Origin: Actinomycetes bacterium
GTDB lineage: Bacteria; Actinomycetota; Acidimicrobiia; Acidimicrobiales; Acidimicrobiaceae
Assembly: GCA_021803345.1 (NCBI GenBank)
Contig: JAJZLS010000088.1
Span: 47,989 to 111,988, forward strand
Length of the DNA stretch: 64,000 nucleotides
Direction: 5' to 3'
Positions 16,885-25,638 of this stretch are shown here, piece by piece. Under the pieces are notes generated by a model that was given only the letters and a program-made list of their open reading frames with translations, made no database searches and had not been told where the DNA came from. Position 1 is the stretch's first letter; each line of letters starts with the position of its first letter. Position numbers and translations under genes: made by a program.

Positions 16885-17470
16885 CTGGGTTATTTTTAAA
16901 CCCGGGATCCCGCCACTGAACGAAACCCAGTCGCCATTTCCGGTTGGCTGGGTGCATAGAATATAGCAGCAGGTTATTGATTTAAAGTTCCAGCCCTAAA
17001 TCTGTTATTAGCAAAGGAGCTTGGGGTTTCTTATTTGGGACTGAGCTACAGATTTGATACAGCGATTAGCTGGAATTTCTTTAGCCTGGCACATAAATGA
17101 ACAAGATATATTTTATGGAAGTTATTTTCGAAAAACTGTGACTCAGAGATCTTTAGCGTGTGTTTAGTTGTTTAAACTGACGCGGGATACGCTCTTTTAT
17201 TAACTTATAGACTTATGTCTTCCATATGATATGGGTATAGACAAGTCGCGAACTTATTGGGAAAAGTGATATTTATTGTTAATAAATTCCACGATATAAA
17301 TAAAAAAGTGCTTTTGAATCAGGGACATAATATGGGAATTAATGGTCCGAGTCCAATAAAGTAACAGCAAAGGCGCTGGTGGTGAACGAATTAGAGATTC
17401 CATGTCACAGTTTGATCAAATTTCACGATATCTAGATATGTAATGTTGGAATTCGAGAAAGGTGTTGAAA
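16885..17470. other. 586-base AT-rich region with no gene seen
   Basis: This is the longest non-coding stretch in the right-hand part of the accessory arm and is richer in A and T than its neighbours. CTGGGTT at 16885-16891 can pair with AACCCAG at 16924-16930, perhaps a transcript end for amt. A perfect 12-bp palindrome ATATCTAGATAT lies at 17428-17439, about 30 bases before the YggT gene. I found no supported coding frame or RNA gene. Confidence 0.4.
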
Positions 17471-17857
17471 ATGGATAGACCTGCACAGGAAGTTCATGAA
17501 ACTACGACTCGAATGGGGAACACCACTCAAACAACTCAAGAGGTTTTTGAACCGCAGCGGACCCGTTCTAAGGGCCAGATTATTGCTGCCCGGATCGTCT
17601 GGTATTTGGCAGGGATTTTGTTGGCACTGCTGGCAATACGATTTGTTCTTGCCCTTCTAGGGGCTAATCCGGCAAATAGTTTTGCCAATTTTATCTATAA
17701 CGTCACCAGTCCGTTTGTTCGGCCATTTGTAACCCTGTTTGGTTATTCGATTCGGTACGGAGTGGCCAGGGTGGAACCTTTCACCCTCATCGCAATGATT
17801 ATTTATTTCCTGGTAGCTTTGGGCATAGCTAAATTAATCACCATTACTCGGGATTAG
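17471..17857 (+). CDS. YggT-family membrane protein
   Basis: A 128-residue protein with a hydrophilic, Thr-rich N-terminus of about 40 residues, then two or three membrane helices (AARIVWYLAGILLALLAIRF, TLIAMIIYFLVALGIAKLI). Between them lies FIYNVTSPFVRPFVTLFG, which matches the YggT signature 'T.P...P.R'. YggT proteins are small membrane proteins linked to cell division or ion homeostasis without a settled role. Here the gene stands alone; in many Gram-positives it is near sepF and divIVA. AAGG eight bases before the ATG decides the start over the GTG at 17462. A strong terminator follows. Confidence 0.75.
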   Translation: MDRPAQEVHETTTRMGNTTQTTQEVFEPQRTRSKGQIIAARIVWYLAGILLALLAIRFVLALLGANPANSFANFIYNVTSPFVRPFVTLFGYSIRYGVARVEPFTLIAMIIYFLVALGIAKLITITRD

Positions 17858-18203
17858 TTTTTCGCCCAGTGGGTTAGCTGATTTTGTTTAAATCCATGCT
17901 CCAGGGTTGTAAGGTAAGCGAGAACTCCTAATGTTATAAAACTACTAGAACTCTTGTTTTTTTGAACCTTTGAGGGCCGCAGACCACCTTGTCGAGGGTG
18001 GGTTGCGGCCTGTTTCTTTCAAAGTTCACGGCTTCCAGCTTTTGTTAGACCCCTTAGCCTTTGGGAAGAAACTATTAGCCGACAATCCCAAGACAGCTTG
18101 ATACCTGCCAGCTCGTTAGAGATACTTGGTGCAAGTAGCCCTAAGCAACCTCATAGGGGAGAATCATTTAGACGTTGCAACTTGCAACCCGGGAGCGTGC
18201 AAT
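17858..18203. other. intergenic region between convergent genes, with terminator
   Basis: This 346-base gap separates the YggT gene (plus) from the end of the FUSC gene (minus). Apart from the terminator at 17975-18020 I see no supported element. Confidence 0.4.
17975..18020 (+). terminator. rho-independent terminator after the YggT gene
   Basis: GGCCGCA (17975-17981) pairs with TGCGGCC (18004-18010), with CCACC/GGTGG pairing inside the loop, and is followed by TGTTTCTTTC on the plus strand. The stem is long and GC-rich, in an otherwise AT-rich gap. Confidence 0.75.
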
Positions 18204-20435
18204 TCAGATTCTATCTAAATCGAGACTCTTTACAGGGATTTCCAGGTGAGTGGCCATTGAGGCAAGAGCGCCATCAAGAAGTGTAAGGTCCCGGAGCACG
18301 AGATCTATTTTGGTCAGGGCATTCGGAGTCGACATTATTCCAAGTTTTGATTTGGACGCATGCACTAGGGACGAGATCCTGGTATAGGGGAAGCGTTGAT
18401 TTGAGTGTGTTTCAGTCAAGGTGGAAATTGACGACTGCAACTGATTTTGGATTGTTTCCAGTTTGGTGATCGATTCTTCAGGGAGCCGTGATGGTCTCTT
18501 GACATCTGCAACCAGCGATTTAGCATAATTTCTGATAGCGGTGGCAATGGAAAGGAGTTCGGTGACATCCCGATTTAATGCTCCTAGCATCGACCACGAT
18601 AAGGGACTGACAGTTGATATCAGACTGAGATAATCAGCGTCCACTTCCCTTGACCATCCGAGAAGTTCGTTTTCGTTTTCGGAGTCCTTGAGATAGTGCA
18701 TGCTGGCCAGAACCAAGCTTGATAGGTCCATTAGGAATTTTTTTCGTGCAGCAATGATAACCCTTTTTGGACTCAGGGGAATAACAAAGATAGCCGTTAG
18801 CGCAGCTACCAGGGCTCCAGCCGCGGTCTCGATAATACGTTCCACCAGAAGCGAATTTGAGAACTCGCCAAGCTGAACGAACAGAATCGATATTGAAATC
18901 GTGACCGCGATGGCAAGGAAGGTATAGTTTATCCTGGCCAGGTATGTACCTAGGAACATCGCAACAAGAATGACAGCTAAATCAACTATCGGTTGAGCTC
19001 CAACTGCACCAGCAATTATTGATCCAGCTATTACCCCGAGCACCGTTCCGAGAAGGCGATAGACACTTTTCCTTATCTGTTCCCCAGTGTTATTGACACC
19101 AGTAAAGCAGAGTAATGCGGAAAGAGATGCCCAATAGAATCGTTGCGGATCGAGGGCATATCCAATTCCGGTTGCAAGTCCGGTGGCTACTGTAATTTGG
19201 ATTGCGGCTCTAAGTTCTGGGGCGAGGCCGAATCTGGGCGTATTTTGGTCAGAAGAAGGTTCAAGAGACGCTGCTGCACTGATTTGAGAGGACCCGGGAA
19301 GTTGCCCGAGACGCAACTGAGTGATGTGAGTCATTTCTGACTTTTCGCCTAGCTCGTCCGTTCTGTAGGCATTTCTAAAGTATTCCCACTCGATTACTGC
19401 ATTGTTGAGGTTTATCAGTGAGTCGGACAGCCTGCCAAGGATTATATGCGCGATTTCTTGATCGTTTGGAATGAACGTTCGCCATCTGGACAATTCATCT
19501 CCAATTTGATGGGAGAATCTTTCAGTTTTTGACTCCGGTATGGCGCGAATGTAGTCGGCAATATTTCGGGTTACGAGCGAAGGTAAGTGGAGTTTGCCAA
19601 TCGCATCACAGAATCTTGCCAAATTAGTGAGTGACAGTTCGAGGTCAAAGAGGGATTGGCGCATTTGGGGACTGACATCCTGCCGTCTGGACATGTATGC
19701 CTCAATGATCAGAGCTGTTTCGTTTAATTGGATTAAAGTCTTTTTCAGCTTTAGCGATGAGCGCTCGTCTCCTGAAAGCGCATCAATGGCAAGCTCAGCG
19801 ACCAATCTTGCCCTGGAAGTATATGACCTTATCGCTTGCTTCAATGAGTAGCGTGCCTGAAAATGCACAAATGGAATCCGCATCAGCAAGATCGCACCAA
19901 TAGCCACCAGTACTTCTAACGAAAACCACCAAAATGCTCCAAGGCTGAATTGTAAACTTAAGAAGTAGCCAAAGAATCCACCCACGTACATCATGATTCC
20001 CACGCTGCTGCCCCTGGGACCGTATTTTCGGAATAATGTTCCAATGCCTAGCAGTAATGGAGATAGTGCCAAGTCAATGTCTCGATGATTGCCAAGCAGC
20101 AAGGCAAGCAGTGCTGTTGCTAGAAGCGGCGCTGCCGGTATGAGAGTGGCAATAAAAGTACCTTTGATTTCAGACTCATCAAAAGAAAATCCCAGAAGCA
20201 GTCCCAGCATTCCTCCCACCAGCAATGCGAGTATTAGAACTTCGTGGTGAAGGGCAATCTGGGCCTGATTTGAATTTCTTGAAATCGTACTGCCTAAAGC
20301 GCCGGTGGTGGTAACAAGTATCCACTCGGCTAGCATTGCCAGACCCATGGAGGCAATAGATATACAGGTAGACCAAAGACGGTTAAATGCAGGATCAGAA
20401 CTTGTTACGTTATCAATCCATGCTGGTTTTCTCAT
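18204..20435 (-). CDS. FUSC-family inner membrane protein (aromatic acid exporter-like)
   Basis: A 743-residue protein with two blocks of about five to six membrane helices (roughly residues 20-175 and 410-555), each followed by a soluble helical region; this duplicated layout is typical of the FUSC/AaeB family. The second block holds the family-like stretch ALDPQRFYWASLSALLCFTG and later SIYRLLGTVLGV-type sequence (KSVYRLLGTVLGVIAGSII). Some members export aromatic acids such as p-hydroxybenzoate. The aromatic catabolic island lies 5 kb away, so a link is possible, but most actinobacterial members are uncharacterised. It starts with ATG and is divergent from xerC. Confidence 0.8.
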   Translation of the reverse strand: MRKPAWIDNVTSSDPAFNRLWSTCISIASMGLAMLAEWILVTTTGALGSTISRNSNQAQIALHHEVLILALLVGGMLGLLLGFSFDESEIKGTFIATLIPAAPLLATALLALLLGNHRDIDLALSPLLLGIGTLFRKYGPRGSSVGIMMYVGGFFGYFLSLQFSLGAFWWFSLEVLVAIGAILLMRIPFVHFQARYSLKQAIRSYTSRARLVAELAIDALSGDERSSLKLKKTLIQLNETALIIEAYMSRRQDVSPQMRQSLFDLELSLTNLARFCDAIGKLHLPSLVTRNIADYIRAIPESKTERFSHQIGDELSRWRTFIPNDQEIAHIILGRLSDSLINLNNAVIEWEYFRNAYRTDELGEKSEMTHITQLRLGQLPGSSQISAAASLEPSSDQNTPRFGLAPELRAAIQITVATGLATGIGYALDPQRFYWASLSALLCFTGVNNTGEQIRKSVYRLLGTVLGVIAGSIIAGAVGAQPIVDLAVILVAMFLGTYLARINYTFLAIAVTISISILFVQLGEFSNSLLVERIIETAAGALVAALTAIFVIPLSPKRVIIAARKKFLMDLSSLVLASMHYLKDSENENELLGWSREVDADYLSLISTVSPLSWSMLGALNRDVTELLSIATAIRNYAKSLVADVKRPSRLPEESITKLETIQNQLQSSISTLTETHSNQRFPYTRISSLVHASKSKLGIMSTPNALTKIDLVLRDLTLLDGALASMATHLEIPVKSLDLDRI

Positions 20436-20641
20436 GTCCTCAGTTTAAGTTCCGGAGGTGTTGTTGTTTTACTAAAACCAATATTTGAATATTTTGAGGT
20501 TTTGACGGAATTTGGGCAAAGGTAGAGGCGTACACCTGGTTTGCTGAGCGAGATAATTTCGACCATCAGAAAATTCGTAAGCCAAAATTGGAGGATGCTC
20601 AATACTGGGGTCAACTCCCTGTTGTGATGTAGTCTTGGATT

Positions 20642-21535
20642 ATGAGCTGGGAAATCGATGACTATATTTACTCATCTGCGAGACTTGCCGACAGTACAAA
20701 GGCTGTATATCTTGCCGATTTGGAGGCATTTGTTCAATTTTGCAGTGAAGCAGGTATCGACAGTCCTGTGCGAGTTGACCGGCGCCTATTGCGGGCTTAT
20801 ATGTCGATGCTGGTTGCCGCGAGAAATTCGAGAAGAACCGTCACCCGGAAGCTGTCGGCATTGCGAGGATATTTCAACTATTTGGTCAAAATTGGAATCC
20901 TGGACCAAAGCCCTGCGCAGGGCATTAAAATTGGTAGCATAGATTCGAAGCTTCCTAAGGTATTGTCCCGGCCCGAGATTGACAAACTGATCAGCAGCCA
21001 AAAGGTTCCAGGAAATCTTGAGTATATTGAGCTCCGAGATAGGGCAATATGCGAGCTTTTATACGGAAGCGGACTTCGGGTTGGAGAGCTAGTTGGACTG
21101 GATCTGGACGATATCGACTTGATCAAAGGGTCAGTTACAGTGATGGGCAAAGGTCAGAAACAGCGTATTGTTCCAATGAACAAGATTTGCACCGAGGCCA
21201 TCAGTGTCTATATAAAGCACGGAAGGCCGGTAATGATTGAGAAACTTGGAACGAAGTTTAGCGGGCCATCAGACGCGCTTTTTTATAACAGAGTAGGTCT
21301 TCGAATCGGCACGCGTGATGTCAGGCGGATACTCGATCTGAGGAGCAGCTCTCCAGTTAATCCGCATGCTCTACGTCATTCATTTGCTACCCACCTTTTG
21401 GACGGCGGGGCAGATTTGAGGGTGATACAGGAACTGTTAGGTCATTCTCGGATAACTTCCACGCAAGTCTATACCCAGGTGAGCAAGGATCGGCTAATTA
21501 GTGTTCACCAAGAGACACACCCGAGGGGAAGATAA
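20642..21535 (+). CDS. xerC: tyrosine recombinase XerC
   Basis: A 297-residue site-specific recombinase with the full catalytic set: Arg146 (GSGLRVGEL), Lys170 (GKGQKQR), His242-x2-Arg245 (HALRHSFATHLL), His268 (LLGHSR) and the nucleophile Tyr277 (STQVYTQV). The N-terminal SAM-like core-binding domain covers about residues 1-95. It resolves chromosome dimers at dif with a partner, or acts alone if the organism is single-Xer. Its TAA overlaps the ATG of whiG (TAATG), so the two are coupled, as is common in actinobacteria where xerC and whiG lie upstream of rpsB. Confidence 0.93.
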   Translation: MSWEIDDYIYSSARLADSTKAVYLADLEAFVQFCSEAGIDSPVRVDRRLLRAYMSMLVAARNSRRTVTRKLSALRGYFNYLVKIGILDQSPAQGIKIGSIDSKLPKVLSRPEIDKLISSQKVPGNLEYIELRDRAICELLYGSGLRVGELVGLDLDDIDLIKGSVTVMGKGQKQRIVPMNKICTEAISVYIKHGRPVMIEKLGTKFSGPSDALFYNRVGLRIGTRDVRRILDLRSSSPVNPHALRHSFATHLLDGGADLRVIQELLGHSRITSTQVYTQVSKDRLISVHQETHPRGR

Positions 21536-22305
21536 TGACCATAGCAGAGAGTTCCAGCGCCACTGGACTGTGGGCCAGATATCTCAGTGAACGGTCTCAG
21601 AATTTTCGAGATGAACTGGTTATTTTTTACTCGCCCTTGGTGAAATATGTGGCTGGGCGTCTTGGCTCTGGCTTGCCAAAGCATGTTGAAAATGCCGATC
21701 TTGTGAGTTACGGCATGTTCGGACTCATTCAGGCGATCGAGAGGTTTGATCCCACAAGGGGTTATAAATTTGAAAGCTATGCAATTGCTAGAATCCGGGG
21801 CTCGATTCTTGATGAGCTGAGGGCCATTGATTGGGTGCCAAGGTCGGTTAGATCCATGGCCAAGGATGTGGAACGGGCATATGCACGCTTAGAATTCAGG
21901 CTCGGGGCAACTCCGAGCGATGCTGAAGTGGCACGAGAGGTTGGAATCAGCGAGAGCGACCTGATGAAGATTTTTTCTCAAATCAGTTATACGTCAGTGG
22001 TGGCCCTTGACAAAGTTTTGCCAGCCCTTGAGGGCAATCCTGGTTCGTTTTACGATCGTTTGGATGGTGAACGGCTCCAACCTTCGGTGGAACTTGATCA
22101 AAAGGAGTCACAGCTGATCCTTCGTCAAGCAATACGTACACTCGGTAACCGGGAAAAAACTGTGTTGGCTCTTTATTATTATGAGAATTTGACTATGGCT
22201 GAAATAGGTGCCATTTTGCAGTTGAGCGAGGGTCGAGTTTGTCAAATTCATACCAAGGCTGTGATGCAACTGAAGGCCAAGTTGACTAAGGCTGACTGGA
22301 ACTAG
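21535..22305 (+). CDS. whiG: RNA polymerase sigma factor WhiG/FliA
   Basis: A 256-residue sigma factor. Region 2 reads LVKYVAGRLGSGLP, then NADLVSYGMFGLIQAIERFDPTRG. The stretch SILDELRAIDWVPRSVRS is the FliA/WhiG signature. Region 4 ends with LTMAEIGAILQLSEGRVCQI. In Streptomyces WhiG starts sporulation; in motile actinobacteria the homologue drives flagellar genes. Here no flagellar genes are near, and position next to rpsB fits whiG. It overlaps xerC by one base at the start. The window encodes a second, more divergent factor of the same group at 3763-4539. Confidence 0.92.
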   Translation: MTIAESSSATGLWARYLSERSQNFRDELVIFYSPLVKYVAGRLGSGLPKHVENADLVSYGMFGLIQAIERFDPTRGYKFESYAIARIRGSILDELRAIDWVPRSVRSMAKDVERAYARLEFRLGATPSDAEVAREVGISESDLMKIFSQISYTSVVALDKVLPALEGNPGSFYDRLDGERLQPSVELDQKESQLILRQAIRTLGNREKTVLALYYYENLTMAEIGAILQLSEGRVCQIHTKAVMQLKAKLTKADWN

Positions 22306-22505
22306 CAGTCTCCACGCTTAGCTAGGGTTGTTTCCATGCAGTTTCTTGATTAATTGTTGTTCATACTTCTTTCATTTGCTCGGGAGCTGAGTCACTTCCT
22401 GCTAGGCTAAGCCGTGCTATTTTTCAATAAATTTCATACTTTCGGAACCCCTCGGTCGTCTTGGGACGTCTAGCCGGAAGTTTTGACTAACCGATGGGAG
22501 GAAAT

Positions 22506-23351
22506 ATGGCTTCGGAGCCAGTAGTTACTATGAGTCAGCTGTTAGAGGCGGGTGTTCATTTCGGTCATCAAACTCGACGATGGAACCCGAAAATGAAGAG
22601 GTTCATACATGGCGAGCGCAATGGCATCTATGTAATCGACCTTAAGCAAACTCTCGAAAGAATCGAAGTCGCCTACAAGTTTATAAGAGATCTGTCCGCC
22701 AAGGGTGGAACTGTGATGTTTGTGGGTACCAAGAAGCAGACACAGGATCCTGTCGCAAAGTATGCTCAAATGGCGAACATGCCGTACGTAAACGAGCGCT
22801 GGCTTGGTGGTATGCTTACCAACTTTGCAACGATCGCCGGGCGAGTAAAAAAGATGCAGGAATACGAAAGAATGAAGGCTGCAGGCGATTTTGAGAATAT
22901 GCCAAAGAAGGAAGCGCTAATTCTTTCACGTGAGCTCGAAAAACTACAGAGGAACCTGGGCGGACTACGGGAGATGACCAGGCTTCCGGATGCGATCTTT
23001 ATTATTGATACCAAAAAAGAACATATCGCTGTAACCGAAGCAAATAAGTTGGGAATTCCGATCGTTGCTGTGGTGGACACCAACTGTGATCCAGACGTGA
23101 TCGATTATGTGATTCCTGGTAATGATGACGCGATCCGTTCTGGGGATCTAATGTGCAGGATTGTATACGACGCGGTGCAGGAAGGCCGTTACATCCAGCG
23201 ACTGCGAAATCCTCAAGCTGCTGTCAGTATCGAAAACGAGGCCAAAAAAGCAGCTCAACAGGCTGAAGCTCGTCGCCAAGCCGCTTTGGAGGCACAAGCG
23301 AGAGAAGCGCGTTTGGCAAATCCCGCAAACGAGCTTGAGAGCAACAGCTAA
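22506..23351 (+). CDS. rpsB: 30S ribosomal protein S2
   Basis: A 281-residue S2 protein with [19 protein letters not shown] at the N-terminus, the IDLKQTLE and VGTKKQTQ segments, [24 protein letters not shown] and [12 protein letters not shown]. The C-terminus has an Ala/Glu/Arg-rich coiled tail longer than in E. coli. The ATG at 22506 is preceded by GGGAGG; an ATG four codons upstream lies inside the ribosome binding site region and is unlikely to be used. About 200 bases of leader separate it from whiG and probably contain its promoter. Confidence 0.96.
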   Translation: MASEPVVTMSQLLEAGVHFGHQTRRWNPKMKRFIHGERNGIYVIDLKQTLERIEVAYKFIRDLSAKGGTVMFVGTKKQTQDPVAKYAQMANMPYVNERWLGGMLTNFATIAGRVKKMQEYERMKAAGDFENMPKKEALILSRELEKLQRNLGGLREMTRLPDAIFIIDTKKEHIAVTEANKLGIPIVAVVDTNCDPDVIDYVIPGNDDAIRSGDLMCRIVYDAVQEGRYIQRLRNPQAAVSIENEAKKAAQQAEARRQAALEAQAREARLANPANELESNS

Positions 23352-23472
23352 AAAATAGGCAGCTTATAATTTCTAGGTAGTAAAGATTAGCGAGCTTTAG
23401 ACCTTGAATTGAATGAAACCGAAGTTTGCGATTTGATTACGCGAGAAATATGGATTGGAAGGAATTGTTCAA

Positions 23473-24270
23473 ATGGCGATAACCGCTAGCGATGTTCAAG
23501 CGCTAAGGAAATCAACCGGTGCTGGAATGATGGACGCCAAGAAAGCGCTGGAAGAAGCCGGTGGAGACCAGGAAGCAGCTGCAAAGTTGCTACGAGAGCG
23601 TGGCCTAGCAGGTGCTGCAAAGAGGGAAGATCGAGAGAATTCTCAGGGTGCAGTCACCCTGCTGGTTGCAGGTAACCACTTGAGCGGAGCGATAGTTGAG
23701 TTAAAGTGCGAGACAGACTTTGTGGCCAAAAGCAAGGAATTTGTTGATCTGGCAGACAGAATATGTCGGGTGGTGGCTGATGGATCGGAAAGTTCTGCAG
23801 AGTCGTTTACTGCTGAAATAGAAGCTTTGAAGGTTACCCTGAAAGAAAACATTGCGTTGGGACGTGTCGTCAAGTACTCTTGCCAACCTCCTGGTGTCAT
23901 CGATGGTTATCTTCATGTTCAGTCGGAGCGTGGAGTTCAGGCAGTTTTAGTGGAACTCGATAGTGGATCGGTGGAACTTGCTCATGATATAGCTGTACAC
24001 ATTGGTTTTGCCCGTCCCACTTATCTGAGCCGGGACCAAGTGCCTTCAGAGATCGTTGAGTCGGAGCGTAAGACGCTTGAGACGATTTCTCGGAACGAGG
24101 GAAAACCCGAAGCGGCGCTACCCAAGATTATCGAAGGCCGAATGAATGGATTCTTCAAGCAGGTATGCCTTGTTGAACAGGATTATGCAAAGGATGAGAA
24201 GCAGTCGGTAGCGCAGGTTCTTGGTAAATCCAAGATCGTAAGGTTTGCCCAAGTTATCGTCGGAGCCTAA
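23473..24270 (+). CDS. tsf: elongation factor Ts
   Basis: A 265-residue EF-Ts that recycles EF-Tu-GDP. The UBA-like start ITASDVQALRKSTGAGMMDAKKAL and the first core domain with LKCETDFVAKSKEFVDLA are diagnostic. The ATG at 23473 follows GGAAGGAA at good distance; an ATG six codons upstream is in frame but poorly placed. It follows rpsB by 121 bases and its stop lies one base before the chosen start of pyrH. Confidence 0.95.
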   Translation: MAITASDVQALRKSTGAGMMDAKKALEEAGGDQEAAAKLLRERGLAGAAKREDRENSQGAVTLLVAGNHLSGAIVELKCETDFVAKSKEFVDLADRICRVVADGSESSAESFTAEIEALKVTLKENIALGRVVKYSCQPPGVIDGYLHVQSERGVQAVLVELDSGSVELAHDIAVHIGFARPTYLSRDQVPSEIVESERKTLETISRNEGKPEAALPKIIEGRMNGFFKQVCLVEQDYAKDEKQSVAQVLGKSKIVRFAQVIVGA

Positions 24271-24271
24271 G

Positions 24272-25030
24272 TTGTCCTACTCTGAGGTGCTGAACAAAGC
24301 TAGGGATTCCAAGCCGCGCTGGAAGCGGATTGTGTTGAAGTTGTCGGGAGAAGCGTTAGCCAGTTCAGCATCAGACGAAGTTGTCGATGCTCAGGTTTTA
24401 GATCAACTTGCCACAGAGATTGTCGCTGCAAAACAGCTTCTTGGGGTCGAAATGACCATAGTCGTTGGTGGTGGCAACATTTGGCGGGGTACGACCGGAG
24501 TTGGATCGACTTTAGAGCGGGCTACCTCTGATCATATGGGTATGTTGGCGACCGCAATAAACGCGCTTGCGCTGCAAAGTGCTATTGAGCGCAAGGGCCA
24601 GGCGGTGAGAGTCCAGACAGCCATTCAGATGGCTGAGCTTGCAGAACCTTATATAAGGCGTAGGGCAATCAGACACCTTGAAAAAGGACGTGTGGTGATC
24701 TTTGCCGCAGGTACTGGGAGCCCCTATTTCACGACAGACACTGCGGCTGCGCTTAGAGGCGCTGAAATTGGCGCGGATGCCATTTTGAAGGGTACCCACT
24801 CAGGGATCGATGGGATTTACAGCTCAGATCCGAAGATTGATGTGACCGCTACCAGGTTCGATGACGTAAGCTTCATGGATGTAGTGGCAAAAGAACTTAA
24901 AGTTATGGATTTGACTGCAATAACATTTTGTAAAGATAATAATTTACCCATACTAGTGTTCGATATCATGACCCCTGGAAATATATTGCGTGCGTTGATT
25001 GGAGAACAGTTAGGTACCTTGGTGAGCTAA
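24272..25030 (+). CDS. pyrH: UMP kinase
   Basis: A 252-residue amino-acid-kinase-fold protein that phosphorylates UMP. Motifs are KRIVLKLSGEALA, VVGGGNIWRG, ERATSDHMGMLATAINALALQ, GTGSPYFTTDTAAALRG and SDPKIDVTAT. I place the start at a TTG (24272), with GGAG six bases upstream inside the end of tsf; a TTG at 24245 would overlap tsf by 26 bases. The stop overlaps the frr start (TAATG). Confidence 0.94.
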   Translation: MSYSEVLNKARDSKPRWKRIVLKLSGEALASSASDEVVDAQVLDQLATEIVAAKQLLGVEMTIVVGGGNIWRGTTGVGSTLERATSDHMGMLATAINALALQSAIERKGQAVRVQTAIQMAELAEPYIRRRAIRHLEKGRVVIFAAGTGSPYFTTDTAAALRGAEIGADAILKGTHSGIDGIYSSDPKIDVTATRFDDVSFMDVVAKELKVMDLTAITFCKDNNLPILVFDIMTPGNILRALIGEQLGTLVS

Positions 25031-25599
25031 TGGATCAATCAATAATTAACGATAATTATGAGGCAACAAAAGACAAAATGGCTAAGGCTATAGCCCATGC
25101 TCAAGCTGATTTTGCTACGGTGAGAACTGGAAGGGCTTCTCCGGTACTTGTCGAGCGATTACCTGTTGACTACTACGGGTCGAGCGTCCCGTTGCAGCAG
25201 ATTGCTGGCATATCAGTGCCCGAAGCTAGAGTTCTCGTGATATCACCCTATGACAAGTCTGCACTAGGAGCGATCGAGAAAGCGATTCAGAGTTCAGATC
25301 TGGGAATTAATCCGTCCAATGACGGCTCCATCATTCGGTTGACTTTTCCCACGCTGAATGAACAGCGCCGCAAAGAACTTGTAAAGGTTGTGAGAGCAAA
25401 GGCGGAAGAGGCCAAAGTGTCTGTTCGCAACCTAAGGCGCGCGGCCCGACACGAACTGGAGATAGCGCAAAAGGATGGCAGCATAACTACTGATGACCTC
25501 GATCGGGCCGAAAAGGATTTAGATAAATTGACGTCTGGATATATAACTGAGCTTGATACGATGCTTGCCACTAAAGAAAAAGAGCTTTTAGAAGTTTAG
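25030..25599 (+). CDS. frr: ribosome recycling factor
   Basis: A 189-residue RRF of standard length, acting with EF-G to split post-termination ribosomes. Family segments are RTGRASPVLVERLPVDYYG, PLQQIAGISVPEAR, LGINPSNDGSIIRLTFPTL and RRKELVKVVRAKAEEAKVSVRN. Its ATG overlaps the pyrH stop, indicating translational coupling. Confidence 0.96.
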   Translation: MDQSIINDNYEATKDKMAKAIAHAQADFATVRTGRASPVLVERLPVDYYGSSVPLQQIAGISVPEARVLVISPYDKSALGAIEKAIQSSDLGINPSNDGSIIRLTFPTLNEQRRKELVKVVRAKAEEAKVSVRNLRRAARHELEIAQKDGSITTDDLDRAEKDLDKLTSGYITELDTMLATKEKELLEV

Positions 25600-25638
25600 G
25601 CAAGATTTTGTGCAACACTCTTGAGGGCCGGAGGATTT

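Noticed and set aside
22306-22505. Possible structured S2 leader ahead of rpsB
   Set aside because: Some short complementary segments exist (CTTTCGG with CCGGAAG), but I could not build a convincing known leader fold.
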